From: an uncultured Erysipelotrichaceae bacterium
GTDB taxonomy: Bacteria > Bacillota_I > Bacilli_A > RF39 > UBA660
Length of the DNA stretch: 64,000 nucleotides
Assembly (NCBI GenBank): GCA_948444795.1
Contig: CAOJUX010000002.1
Location: 1 to 64,000, forward strand
Direction of reading: 5' to 3'
A program made the translations under genes and the position numbers. Positions 20,104 through 29,060 of the stretch are shown piece by piece. The stretch's first letter is position 1, and each line of letters starts with the position of its first letter. Under the pieces are notes generated by a model that saw nothing but the letters and a program-made list of their open reading frames with translations, did not search any database and was not told where the DNA came from.

Positions 20104-20460
20104 ATGAGTAAAATATACGATATGTATAAAAAACTAAAAAAAGAAAATAGCAGTAAACTTTATTTATTTAAAAATGGCAACTTTTATATATTTATAGATG
20201 ATGATGCCGATTTAATAAATAATTATGTAGTTTTAAAAAAATCAAAGTTTTGTAAAGAATGTGATAAATGTGGTTTCCCGGTCTCGAAATTAAATGATTA
20301 TTTAAAAGTATTTGAAAATCATAAACTTAATATTGAAGTTATAAATAATATAAATTTAGATAACAAAGATATTATTAAAAAGCTTGAAAAAATAGATATA
20401 AATAAAATAACGCCCTTTAAAGCATTAAGTATATTAAAGGAGTTAAAAGAATTAGTATGA
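20104..20460 (+). CDS. MutS-like (MSL) DGR accessory protein
   Basis: 118 aa. Residues ~18-70 resemble the mismatch-recognition domain I of MutS (KLYLFKNGNFYIFIDDDA, then CGFPVSKLNDYLKVFE). No MutS ATPase is attached. MutS-like small proteins are one of the reported accessory types of diversity-generating retroelements. Its stop overlaps the avd start (ATGA), so the genes are coupled. The role is inferred: it might bind the template RNA/cDNA heteroduplex. Confidence 0.7.
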   Translation: MSKIYDMYKKLKKENSSKLYLFKNGNFYIFIDDDADLINNYVVLKKSKFCKECDKCGFPVSKLNDYLKVFENHKLNIEVINNINLDNKDIIKKLEKIDINKITPFKALSILKELKELV

Positions 20461-20816
20461 ATACTAAAATAGAAGATTTAATTATTTATAAACAGTATTT
20501 AGAATTAATTTATTATACCGAAATGATTTTAGAAAAATATCCTAAAAATGAGCGACTATCATTAGTGACTAATATTAAAAATAATACTTATGAAGGAATG
20601 AAATATGTTATAAGTGCTTATAAAGGTTATAGCAAAGGAGAAAAAATGGATAATTTAAATCATTTAGATACTAATTTTAAAATGTTAAAAGTATTAGTAA
20701 GACTTTCTTATAAAAGACGATATATTAATTCTAAAAACTATACTGCTTGGAGTAAAAAAATTACTAATTTATGTAATTTATTAGGAGGTTGGATGAAGTC
20801 TTGTCAAAAACTATAA
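20457..20816 (+). CDS. avd: Avd-like four-helix-bundle DGR accessory protein
   Basis: 119 aa of four amphipathic, basic helices (IIYKQYLELIYYTEMILEKYP ... LSLVTNIKNNTYEGM ... LDTNFKMLKVLVRLSY ... WSKKITNLCNLLGGW). This matches the S23-intervening-protein/Avd fold. Avd forms a pentameric barrel that binds the DGR reverse transcriptase and template RNA and is needed for mutagenic homing. Immediately upstream of, and overlapping, the reverse transcriptase gene. Confidence 0.85.
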   Translation: MNTKIEDLIIYKQYLELIYYTEMILEKYPKNERLSLVTNIKNNTYEGMKYVISAYKGYSKGEKMDNLNHLDTNFKMLKVLVRLSYKRRYINSKNYTAWSKKITNLCNLLGGWMKSCQKL

Positions 20817-21841
20817 AAAAAAGCTTTTATGACAAATTAACATTTATTAAATTTATTGAAGCTCATAAAAGAGCAGCCGATGGTAAATATCAAAAAAGAG
20901 AAGTATTAAAGTTTGAAATGGATTTAGAAACGAATATTACAACTTTAATTTACAAAATAAAAAATAAAACTTATCATATGGGAAAATATCGTGAATTCTA
21001 TGTTTATGAGCCGAAAAAAAGACTTATAAAATCACTTCCCTATATAGATAGAGTAGTCCATCAGTGGTATGTCGAAGAATTTATAAAACCTTTTTTTATT
21101 CCTAGGTTTATTAAAGATACTTATGCTTGCATAGACGATAGAGGAGCTCATAAAGCGGTAGAAAGAATGCAGCACTATCTCCGGCTCATGAAAAGAAAAT
21201 ATGATTCTTATTACGTTTTAAAATGTGATATTAGAAAATATTTCTATAGTATTAATAAGGATATATTATTTAATATTTTAAAGAAAAAAATAAGTGATAA
21301 AGAATTACTATTATTTACAAGACTTTTAATTTACGATAATGATGATTCGGATACTGGCATTCCTATTGGCAATTATACAAGTCAGTATTTTGCTAACATT
21401 TATTTAAATGAACTTGACCATTTTGTCAAGGATAAATTAAAGATAAAATATTATATAAGATATATGGACGACTTTGTATTGCTTCTAAAAACTAAAGAAG
21501 AAGCAAAAGAATATATGAATATAATAATTAAATTTTTAGAAGAAAAATTAAAGCTAAAGCTTAATAATAAGAGTAAATATTATAAAAGTAATATGGGGGT
21601 TGATTTTTGTGGATATAGAATTTATGAAACACATCGCCTTTTACGAAAAAGATCAAAGAATAAAATAAAAAAATTAATTAAAAAATGGAATAAATTTTAT
21701 GATATTGATACCTTAAATTATAAAAGCGTACTTCTAAGGTGGAATTCCTGGAGAGGTCACGCAATGCACGCAAATACTTATAATTTAAGAAAGAAGTATC
21801 TAAATAAAGTAAAATTTAAAAATTATTTAGAAATAGAATAA
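20801..21841 (+). CDS. diversity-generating retroelement reverse transcriptase
   Basis: 346 aa from the TTG at 20801, 12 bases after AGGAGG; a TTG at 20789 abuts the RBS. RT motifs: KCDIRKYFYSI (catalytic D143), the DGR-type block GIPIGNYTSQYFANIYLN (~186-203), and YIRYMDDFVLL (YMDD 221-224), then a basic thumb. The IGN-TSQ block and the adjacent avd point to a DGR rather than a group II intron or retron; no maturase or endonuclease domain is present. It would copy a template RNA with A-specific errors and direct the cDNA into a variable region. The RT looks intact. The template repeat was not found. Confidence 0.9.
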   Translation: MSKTIKKSFYDKLTFIKFIEAHKRAADGKYQKREVLKFEMDLETNITTLIYKIKNKTYHMGKYREFYVYEPKKRLIKSLPYIDRVVHQWYVEEFIKPFFIPRFIKDTYACIDDRGAHKAVERMQHYLRLMKRKYDSYYVLKCDIRKYFYSINKDILFNILKKKISDKELLLFTRLLIYDNDDSDTGIPIGNYTSQYFANIYLNELDHFVKDKLKIKYYIRYMDDFVLLLKTKEEAKEYMNIIIKFLEEKLKLKLNNKSKYYKSNMGVDFCGYRIYETHRLLRKRSKNKIKKLIKKWNKFYDIDTLNYKSVLLRWNSWRGHAMHANTYNLRKKYLNKVKFKNYLEIE

Positions 21842-21911
21842 TTTTTAGAAGTTATGTCGAATATATATAATTTTATATAAAGATTTGCTAAACTAATTTT
21901 GGTGATAATAA

Positions 21912-22133
21912 ATGAATATATTTTATCAAAATGAAACACTTTATGTTAATATTGATATGGATTTAAATATGGATATGGTCTCTATGATGGAAAGAAGAAT
22001 TTTTAATATTGTAGAAGATTATGGTATTGATAAAATATCGATTAAAGTTTTAGGAAAATGTGATTTATTTGCTCTTAATAAATTTAAAAAAGACTACTAT
22101 CATAAATATAAAGGCTATTTAGTTATAAGATAG
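21912..22133 (+). CDS. small protein, 73 aa, weak STAS-like look
   Basis: ATG after TTTGGTGATAATA. The pattern ETLYVNIDMDLNMDMVSMMERRIFNIVEDYGIDKISIKVLG, read in two overlapping halves, alternates strand and helix as in anti-anti-sigma (STAS) proteins, but it is shorter than SpoIIAA and lacks a clear phospho-Ser motif. Downstream of the RT with its own terminator. Function unassigned. Confidence 0.5.
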   Translation: MNIFYQNETLYVNIDMDLNMDMVSMMERRIFNIVEDYGIDKISIKVLGKCDLFALNKFKKDYYHKYKGYLVIR

Positions 22134-22140
22134 CTTTTTT
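22112..22140 (+). terminator. terminator of the 73-aa gene
   Basis: GCTAT / ATAGC stem with six T, overlapping the stop codon. Confidence 0.65.
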
Positions 22141-22178
22141 ATTTTGAATTGAATTATATTTCAAAATCCAATAGAAAT

Positions 22179-22207
22179 TTGCATTTTTAAAAGTTCTCTG
22201 TTATAAT
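22179..22207 (+). promoter_or_regulatory. promoter of the TPR-repeat gene cluster
   Basis: TTGCAT (22179-22184), 17 bp, TATAAT (22202-22207). It is followed by the RBS GGAGGGGGG (22221-22229), whose G6 run could itself vary in length. Confidence 0.7.
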
Positions 22208-22232
22208 AACCAATCAAATTGGAGGGGGGTTA

Positions 22233-22842
22233 ATGACAATTAAAGAATTATCTAAAAAAGCAAAAGAATTGTATGAAAACCAAAAATATGATGAAGCTTT
22301 TGCATTACTTGATTTTGAAACAGATAATATAGATTTATTAGAGCAAAAAATATCAATATGTATAGTCAAAAAGGATTATATATCTGCCCTAAAATTTTAT
22401 TATATGATAAAGGATCCACAAAATTGTGATGAAAAAAACTATAGGATTTTAATAAATAAAATTTATAATAAATGTAAAAAATTATCCCAAAAAGGCAATA
22501 TAGAAGATGCATGGGTTATTTTAAATGCTGTAAGAGATAAAAAATTAAGAAGCAAATTAAAAATAGGTATTAAAACTAGTAATAAAGAAAAAGAGAGAGG
22601 AAAAGATAATATTTTTAAAAACTCAAGAAAGAAAACCTTTATTAATTCAAGATATTTATAAAATGGAAGTAAATGTACTTGAAAGATTAATAGATCAAGA
22701 AATAAAAAACGGCAATGAAGGGGCTTTATTAATGAAAGAAGAATTAAATATTATAAAAACAAATAACATAAATGATAAAACAAGTATAAATAAAATGATT
22801 ACGATGTTAGAGGGGTTTGACCTTTACAATAAAAAAATTTAG
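22233..22842 (+). pseudogene. TPR-like repeat gene, frameshifted
   Basis: Opens with a good RBS and repeats of the family in this cluster (KAKELYENQKYDEAFALLDFE, read in short pieces). The first frame ends at 22661. A second frame, open from 22567 to 22842, carries a further helical stretch (MEVNVLERLIDQEIKNG) but has no RBS of its own. Deleting one base between about 22570 and 22660 joins them to 202 aa. Candidate slip sites are the A5 at 22588-22592 and the (AG)4 at 22591-22598. Decayed gene, second contingency mechanism or sequence error cannot be told apart here. Confidence 0.6.
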
Positions 22843-22856
22843 AGAAGGGAAGTATT

Positions 22857-24116
22857 ATGGAATATTTAGAAAAAAAATTGGATTTATTTTTGAAACTATT
22901 AGAAGATAAAAATGTTACTTTATTAAAACAAAAAATGTTAATTTATATAATAAAAGGAGATTTCAAAAGCGCTTTTAAAATATATTATTCTATAAAAAAT
23001 AAGGATAGCATAACTGATAATTATTATTTATTATTAGAACGTGAAATATCTAAAAAAGTAAAAGAATTGTATGAAAATCAAAAATATGATGAAGCTCTTG
23101 CATTACTTGATTTTGAAACAGATAACACAGTCTTACTAAATCAAAAAATGAAAATTTATATTTTAAAAGATGATTTGATAAATGCTATAGAAATATACAA
23201 AACTATTATAAATAAAAATGATTATACTTTTCGAATTTATCAGACTTTAGAATATAAAGTATCTGATAAAGTAAAAAAAATTAAGGATGATAATCCCCAA
23301 GAGGCACTTTTCCTTCTTTCTCATTTTCCAAATAATTTAATTTTATTAAGTCAAAAAATGAATATTTATGTTAGGATTAAAAATTTTGGGGAAGCAATTA
23401 AAATTTATAATATCCTTAAACAAAATAATATAGGTATAAAAAATATAGAATGGTTTGAAATTGAACTTTCTAAAGAAATATCATCGTTGAGAAAACAAGA
23501 TAGAGGATTAGAAGCTCTTAATTTATTAGATCAAATTAACTGTAGTAGTAATGAAGTTTTAAACAATCAAAAATTCAGACTTTTATATGAAAATGAAAGG
23601 TTTGAAGAAGCATATTCTCTTGCTCAAAACCTTGATAAAGAAAATCCTTTATTTAAAATAAATTATGCTAATTTTGTTATTTTGTTAAATGAAAAGGTAG
23701 AGTTACATCTTCTTAAAGGTGAAGTAGAAGAAGCTATTTTATTAAATTCTTTGATTTCTGAAAGTATTTTATACGAAGAAAATAATAATGATTTAGTAAA
23801 GAATCTTTTTGATAAATTATATGATGGGACTTTGACTATAGAAGAAATAGATAGCAGTAATTTAGAAGATTATAAAAAAGAAACTTTAAAAGTAGCATAT
23901 TATAAAAAGTATAATTTAAATTATGATTCTAATAAGTTAAAAAAATTAAAGAAAAAATATATAGATAATGAAATTGTTATGTCTATTATAAATAAATTAT
24001 TGGATTATTTAAAAAGAAATATAAAAATATTTGATCTTGGATTCTTTGATGATTTATTTATTAAAGATAATACCAAACTTACAAGGGGTGTTTCAAATGA
24101 AAATAAAAAATTTTGA
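22857..24116 (+). CDS. TPR-like helical-repeat protein, 419 aa
   Basis: Made of ~70-residue units, each with the signature LLNQKM-(x)-IYI after an acidic turn such as LLDFETDNTV. These are TPR/Sel1-like helical hairpins. No signal peptide or membrane segment. The C-terminal ~110 residues (TIEEIDSSNLEDYKKE ... LFDLGFF-type ending) are shared with the gene at 25235, so they form a conserved end domain. RBS GAAGGGAAG. Overlaps the next gene by 20 bp. Helical-repeat proteins usually mediate protein-protein contacts; the partner is unknown. Confidence 0.75.
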   Translation: MEYLEKKLDLFLKLLEDKNVTLLKQKMLIYIIKGDFKSAFKIYYSIKNKDSITDNYYLLLEREISKKVKELYENQKYDEALALLDFETDNTVLLNQKMKIYILKDDLINAIEIYKTIINKNDYTFRIYQTLEYKVSDKVKKIKDDNPQEALFLLSHFPNNLILLSQKMNIYVRIKNFGEAIKIYNILKQNNIGIKNIEWFEIELSKEISSLRKQDRGLEALNLLDQINCSSNEVLNNQKFRLLYENERFEEAYSLAQNLDKENPLFKINYANFVILLNEKVELHLLKGEVEEAILLNSLISESILYEENNNDLVKNLFDKLYDGTLTIEEIDSSNLEDYKKETLKVAYYKKYNLNYDSNKLKKLKKKYIDNEIVMSIINKLLDYLKRNIKIFDLGFFDDLFIKDNTKLTRGVSNENKKF

Positions 24117-25260
24117 TGAATTAAAAGAAATATCTAAAGAAATAAAAAATCTTCGTGTTAAACATGATTATAAAAGAGCTTTAGTATTAGTAGATAGTAT
24201 TTCTAATATTGATGAATATAACAGTCTCTTAAATCAAAAAATAGCAATTCTAACAGATTTAGAAGAATTTGAAAAAGCCAAAGAAGTATATGAGAACATA
24301 AAAAATAAAGATGAATATAGTATTAAGGCCTATGAAAGCTTAGAAAAAAAGATTTCAATAAAAGTTAAAGATTATAAAGAAAATAAATTATATATTAAAG
24401 CTCTTAATTTACTTGATAAAATATCTTCTTCTAACCCTATACTAATAACTCAAAAATTAACTATTTTAATAGAAATGAAGGATATTAAAAAAGTATTTGA
24501 ATTTTATTATTCTTTAGAACATCCTAATACTATAATTCAAAAGAAATTTCTTCTTTATAAATGTGATTTAACAAACAAAATAGAAGAATTATTTGAAAAA
24601 GAATCTTATAAAGAGGCAATAAAAATATTAAAATTAATGGATTCAGAAAAAGACTATCTTGTTGCAGCAAAATTAATGTATGCTTATAGTTGTATTAGTG
24701 ATTTTGAAGGAGCAATTACTACATATTACAATATCCCTGGTTCTAATGAATTTTTGCAAAAGAAATTTCGTAATTTAAAAATAGATCTTTTAAAAGAAGT
24801 AACTAATCTAACAGAAGAAGGAAAAACTGTTGAAGCTTTATACTTAATATCTTTACTTCATGATTGTGATATAACTGATGCTTTAGAAGCAAAAAGATTT
24901 ATTATTTTAAAAGAAACTAATGATATACAGGGGGCTTTATCATCTTTTGAAAGAATTAATAATCCTAAATCAAAAGTTATTGAATTATATAATGAGCTAT
25001 TAGAATATAATAATTTATTAATTAAAAATTATTATGAAGATGAAATATTGAAACTAGAAAGTATTTTATATGCTGTTATACAAAGAAACAATCTTGCTGG
25101 TTTATCATTATTTGATAGAGTAGAAAATATTAAAAATAATAAAATTTATGATAGGAAAAGTATAAGGTATTTAAATGCTTTATTTGATTATTTTAAAATT
25201 GAAATAGAAACAGAAAAGGAAGGATGTGATTATAATGACAGAAGTAGAAATATCCGTTAA
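24097..25260 (+). CDS. TPR-like helical-repeat protein, 387 aa
   Basis: Same family as its neighbours, with four to five helical-hairpin units (SLLNQKIAIL, LITQKLTIL). ATG at 24097 follows CAAGGGG; the reading frame is open further upstream but inside the preceding gene. It lacks the shared IEEIDSSNLED end domain and ends with a unique tail. Overlaps the next gene by 26 bp, so the cluster is one transcript. Confidence 0.75.
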   Translation: MKIKNFDELKEISKEIKNLRVKHDYKRALVLVDSISNIDEYNSLLNQKIAILTDLEEFEKAKEVYENIKNKDEYSIKAYESLEKKISIKVKDYKENKLYIKALNLLDKISSSNPILITQKLTILIEMKDIKKVFEFYYSLEHPNTIIQKKFLLYKCDLTNKIEELFEKESYKEAIKILKLMDSEKDYLVAAKLMYAYSCISDFEGAITTYYNIPGSNEFLQKKFRNLKIDLLKEVTNLTEEGKTVEALYLISLLHDCDITDALEAKRFIILKETNDIQGALSSFERINNPKSKVIELYNELLEYNNLLIKNYYEDEILKLESILYAVIQRNNLAGLSLFDRVENIKNNKIYDRKSIRYLNALFDYFKIEIETEKEGCDYNDRSRNIR

Positions 25261-26982
25261 AGTTAAGGAATTATTTCAAAGTAAAAATTATGATGAAGCA
25301 TTAACTTTACTTGACTTTGAAACATATAATACAGTTTTATTAAATCAAAAGATGTCTATATTTATAGCTACAAAAGATTTTGCAAAAGCAAAAGAGGTAT
25401 ATGATTCAATAAAGAAACCAGATCATTGTTCTTTCAAATACTATAAAATTTTGAAAACTGAAATTTCAAAAGAAGCCACTTCATTAGCCGGTACGGGGGG
25501 GGGTATGTAGATGCTATTAACACTCTTAGTTTAATTGATGATGATACAAGATTATTAAATCAGCAAATGTTTATGCATTTAAAAAATGAAAATTATAGTA
25601 AAGTTATGGAAGTTTATAATCAAATAAAAAAACCAGATCAATATACTTTTAAAAACTTTAATCAAGCCATTTTTGAAATATCTCGTAAAGTAAAAATACT
25701 ATGTGAAGATGACCAATCTTTTGATGATGCTTTAATATTTATTAATGCACTTCCAGAAAATATTTTTGCGTTAAATGAAAAATTATTTATATATATATCT
25801 AAAAAAGATTTTAAAACTGCTGTGGAAATATATAAATCTATCAAAAATCCTAATAAAAAAACACAAGAATATTACTTTAAATTAAAAAAAGAATTATCAA
25901 AAGAGGTAACTAATTTATGTGAAAAAGAAAGTTTTGATGAAGCTTTAGATCTTTTAAATTTAATAGACACTCAAAATACAGTTTTATTAAACCAAAAGAT
26001 GTCTATTTATAAAAATAAAAAAGACTTTCACCGTGCAATAGAAGTTTATAAACAAATAAAAAGGCCTGATCAAATAACAAAAAAATATTATGAAATTATA
26101 ATAAAAGAAATACCTAAAGAAGCGATGATATTATGTCAAAAAGAAGATTTTGGTGAAGCGTTATCTTTAATTTCATTATTAGATCCAAATGATTCTATCA
26201 AGTTAATAATGCAAATGTTGATATATTCTTTAAAAAAAGAATTTGAAAAAGCTTTAGATATTTATATTTTTCTAGATAAAAATGATGAATATGTAAAAAA
26301 AGTCTACCATACTCTTGAATTTAAATTATCTTGTGAAGTAAAAGATCTTACGGATAAAAAACTTTATAATGAAGCTTTAGAACTTTTAAATTTATTAGAT
26401 ACTCAAAATACAGTTTTATTAAACCAAAAGATGTCTGTTTATATATCTTTAAAGGAATATAAAAAAGCTAAAGAGGTATATGATAATATTTTGAATGCTA
26501 ACAATAAAACTATAGAATATTATGGAGTTTTACAAAATGAACTAATGACTGTTATTGATAGCCTAGTAAATGAAGGAAATGTAGGTGGGACTTTAGAATA
26601 TGCAGAATTATTAGAAGAGAGTACATACAAAAAACAAATTATGTCTTTATTCACTTCAAAAAAATTAGAAGATAACGAAGCAAGTTTTTATTTAACTAAA
26701 TTATATAATGACACTTTGATTATAGAAGAAATAGATAGTAGTAATTTAGAAGATTATAAAAAAGAAATATTTAAGATGGCTTATTGTGAAAAATACAATT
26801 TAAATTATAATATAAATGCTTTAAAAAAATTAAAAAGTGTTTATGAAGAAAACAAAAAGGTTTTAAAAATTATAAATAAATTACTTGTGCACTCTAAAAG
26901 AAAATTAAAATTATTTGATTTTGGTTTTTATGAAGAAGTTTTATCATGTGAAATATCTTTAGAAAATGAAATGAAATTTTAG
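25235..26982 (+). CDS. poly-G phase-variable TPR-like protein (out of frame here)
   Basis: ATG after AAGGAAGG (a GTG at 25226 is also in frame). The first frame gives two repeat units and then hits nine G and a TAG stop at 25508. Adding one G joins it to the second frame, open to 26982, for 582 aa. The repeat register is then restored exactly: SLAGTGGGYVDAINTL aligns with SLCEKESFDEALDLL of the later units. The second part has at least five further units with LLNQKMS-type motifs, the shared IEEIDSSNLEDYKKE end domain and a FDFGFYEE tail. No signal peptide, so a cytosolic protein is switched, which is unusual for contingency loci. Confidence 0.8.
25495..25503 (+). repeat. poly-G tract (G9) in the TPR gene
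   Basis: Nine G at the turn between two helices of a repeat unit, where Gly insertion is tolerated. G10 (or G7) restores the frame. Confidence 0.9.
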
Positions 26983-27016
26983 TTTTGATTTTAAAAAACT
27001 AGCATATTATTTATAA

Positions 27017-27045
27017 AAAGTACTTGTTAAAAGTACTTCTTTTTG
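27017..27045 (+). terminator. terminator of the TPR cluster
   Basis: AAGTAC / GTACTT stem with a T5 tail. A TTGTTA-17-TAAAAT promoter for rpsB overlaps it (27024-27052). Confidence 0.65.
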
Positions 27046-27093
27046 ATAAAATACTAATGGCTATTAAATTAGCAAATAGGCATGTTTTGGGAG

Positions 27094-27128
27094 TTTTATT
27101 ATCGAGTGCCGAAGAGGTGATAATAAAA
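27094..27128 (+). promoter_or_regulatory. rpsB leader hairpin (possible S2 autoregulatory leader)
   Basis: Perfect 10-bp inverted repeat TTTTATTATC / GATAATAAAA around the loop GAGTGCCGAAGAGGT, within the ~110-nt untranslated leader of rpsB. Ribosomal S2 operons in Firmicutes often carry a leader bound by S2. I cannot confirm a match to the described motif by eye. Confidence 0.5.
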
Positions 27129-27169
27129 TGTTGATGAAAACAGATGACTAACAAAAGGAGGAATAAATT

Positions 27170-28087
27170 ATGGCCGTTGTTTCTATGAGTTGTTTATTAG
27201 AAGCAGGAGTTCATTTTGGCCATCAAACTAAAAGATGGAATCCCAAAATGAAAGAATATATTTTTGCTGCAAGAGATGAAATTCATATTATTGATTTACA
27301 AAAAACTGCAGAAAAATTAGAAAGTGCATATAGTGAAATCAAAACTATTGCTGATAATGGAGGTACATTCTTATTTGTAGGTACTAAAAAGCAAGCTAGT
27401 GAAGTTTGCCGTGATGAGGCAATTAGAAGTAATTCATTCTATGTATGTGAAAGATGGTTAGGCGGAACCCTTACTAATTTTAGAACTATTAGAAGAAGAG
27501 TTAAAAGATTAGAAGAAATTGAAACTATGGAAAGTAATGGTACATTTGATGTACTACCTAAAAAGGAAGTCATTGGACTTAAAAAAGAATATGAAAAATT
27601 AAATAGAGTTCTATGTGGAATAAGAGAAATGTATAAATTACCACAAGCTATTATTGTTGTAGATCCTAAAAAAGAGATAAATGCAATTAGGGAAGCTAAG
27701 AAGTTAAATATTCCTGTATTTGGACTTGTTGATACAAATTGTGATCCTGATGATGTAGATTTTTGTATTCCAGCTAATGATGATGCAGTTCGTTCTGTAA
27801 AAGTTGTTGTTGGAGTTTTAGCAAATGCTATCTGTGAATCACGTAATTTAGAAATGGTTGATTATGTTACTGAGGAAGATAAAACTAAAAAAACAGTTAA
27901 AGAAGAAAAACATGAAGTAAAAAAAGAAGAAAAGATACAAGATAAAATTAAAGAAGATCAAAAAGAAGAAGAACCAAATGATTATAGTAAGATGACATTA
28001 GCAGATTTAAAAAAGATTGCTAAAGAGCAAGGGGTAAAAGGTTATTCTACTATGAAAAAAGATGAATTAATTAGTAATTTAAAATAA
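27170..28087 (+). CDS. rpsB: 30S ribosomal protein S2, C-terminally extended
   Basis: 305 aa. The body is classical S2 ([47 protein letters not shown]). Typical S2 ends near residue 240. Here a Lys/Glu linker follows and then a ~35-residue domain ([19 protein letters not shown]) resembling the Rho N-terminal/SAP helix-extended-helix fold, a nucleic-acid-binding module. Good RBS (AAAGGAGGAA). First gene of rpsB-tsf. Confidence 0.96.
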   Translation: MAVVSMSCLLEAGVHFGHQTKRWNPKMKEYIFAARDEIHIIDLQKTAEKLESAYSEIKTIADNGGTFLFVGTKKQASEVCRDEAIRSNSFYVCERWLGGTLTNFRTIRRRVKRLEEIETMESNGTFDVLPKKEVIGLKKEYEKLNRVLCGIREMYKLPQAIIVVDPKKEINAIREAKKLNIPVFGLVDTNCDPDDVDFCIPANDDAVRSVKVVVGVLANAICESRNLEMVDYVTEEDKTKKTVKEEKHEVKKEEKIQDKIKEDQKEEEPNDYSKMTLADLKKIAKEQGVKGYSTMKKDELISNLK

Positions 28088-28101
28088 AGGAGAATCAAAT
28101 T

Positions 28102-28980
28102 ATGGAAATAACTGCAAGTTTAGTAAAAGAACTACGTGAAAAAAGTGGCGCTGGAATGATGGATTGTAAAAAAGCTTTAGCAGAAACAAATGGAGATTTA
28201 AATGCTGCTATTGATTATTTAAGAGAAAAAGGTAAAGCAAAAGCTACTAAAAAAGAAGGTAGAATTGCAGCTGAAGGTCTTGCCAATATTTATATTAAAG
28301 GTAATAAGGCTATCATTTTAGAAGTTAATAGTGAAACTGATTTTGTTTCTAAAAATGAAGAATTTATAAATATGATTGATACTATTGGTAATACTATATT
28401 AAATTCTAATGCAAGCGATTTACCAAGTGCCTTAGAAGTTAATTATGAGGCAGGAAATATCAACGATTTAATTGTTGCCAAAACTGCCAAAATAGGTGAA
28501 AAATTAACTTTAAGAAGATTAGAAATTATAGAAAAAACTGATGATGAAGTTTTTGGCGCGTATTTACATATGGGTGGTAAAATTGCTACATTAGTTGTTC
28601 TAAAAGGAGCAAGTGAAGATGTTGCCAAAGACGTTGCTATGCAAGCTGCAGCAATGCGCCCAGAATATACATTTATTAGCGATGTAGAACCAGAAAGAAT
28701 CGAACGTGAAAAAGAAATATTAAAAGAACAAACTATGAATGAAGGAAAACCAGCAGACATAGCTGAGAAAATGGTCGAAGGAAGACTTAAAAAGTTCTTT
28801 AAAGAAGTTTGTTTAGAAGAACAAGTTTTTATTAAAGATAGTAGTATTAATATAAAAACATATGTTGCAAATAATGGTGGAGAACTTAAAAATATGATTC
28901 GCTTTGAAGTCGGAGAAGGTATAGAAAAAAGAGAAGAAGATTTCATGCAAGAAGTAATGAATCAAGTTAATAATAATTAG
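28102..28980 (+). CDS. tsf: elongation factor Ts
   Basis: 292 aa, full length. N-terminal UBA-like domain with the signature LREKSGAGMMDCKKALAE, then DLNAAIDYLREKG and NSETDFVSKNE of the core. It exchanges GDP for GTP on EF-Tu. Fourteen bases after rpsB. pyrH, which often follows tsf, is not here. Confidence 0.98.
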   Translation: MEITASLVKELREKSGAGMMDCKKALAETNGDLNAAIDYLREKGKAKATKKEGRIAAEGLANIYIKGNKAIILEVNSETDFVSKNEEFINMIDTIGNTILNSNASDLPSALEVNYEAGNINDLIVAKTAKIGEKLTLRRLEIIEKTDDEVFGAYLHMGGKIATLVVLKGASEDVAKDVAMQAAAMRPEYTFISDVEPERIEREKEILKEQTMNEGKPADIAEKMVEGRLKKFFKEVCLEEQVFIKDSSINIKTYVANNGGELKNMIRFEVGEGIEKREEDFMQEVMNQVNNN

Positions 28981-28982
28981 TT

Positions 28983-29010
28983 AGACATTTGTTTTACAAA
29001 TGTCTTTTTT
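28983..29010 (+). terminator. terminator of rpsB-tsf
   Basis: Perfect AGACATTTG / ACAAATGTCT-type stem with a TTTT loop and T7 tail. Confidence 0.9.
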
Positions 29011-29060
29011 TATTACAGAGTTTATTTCTTTACTATGGTATAATAAAAATAGTGGTGAAT

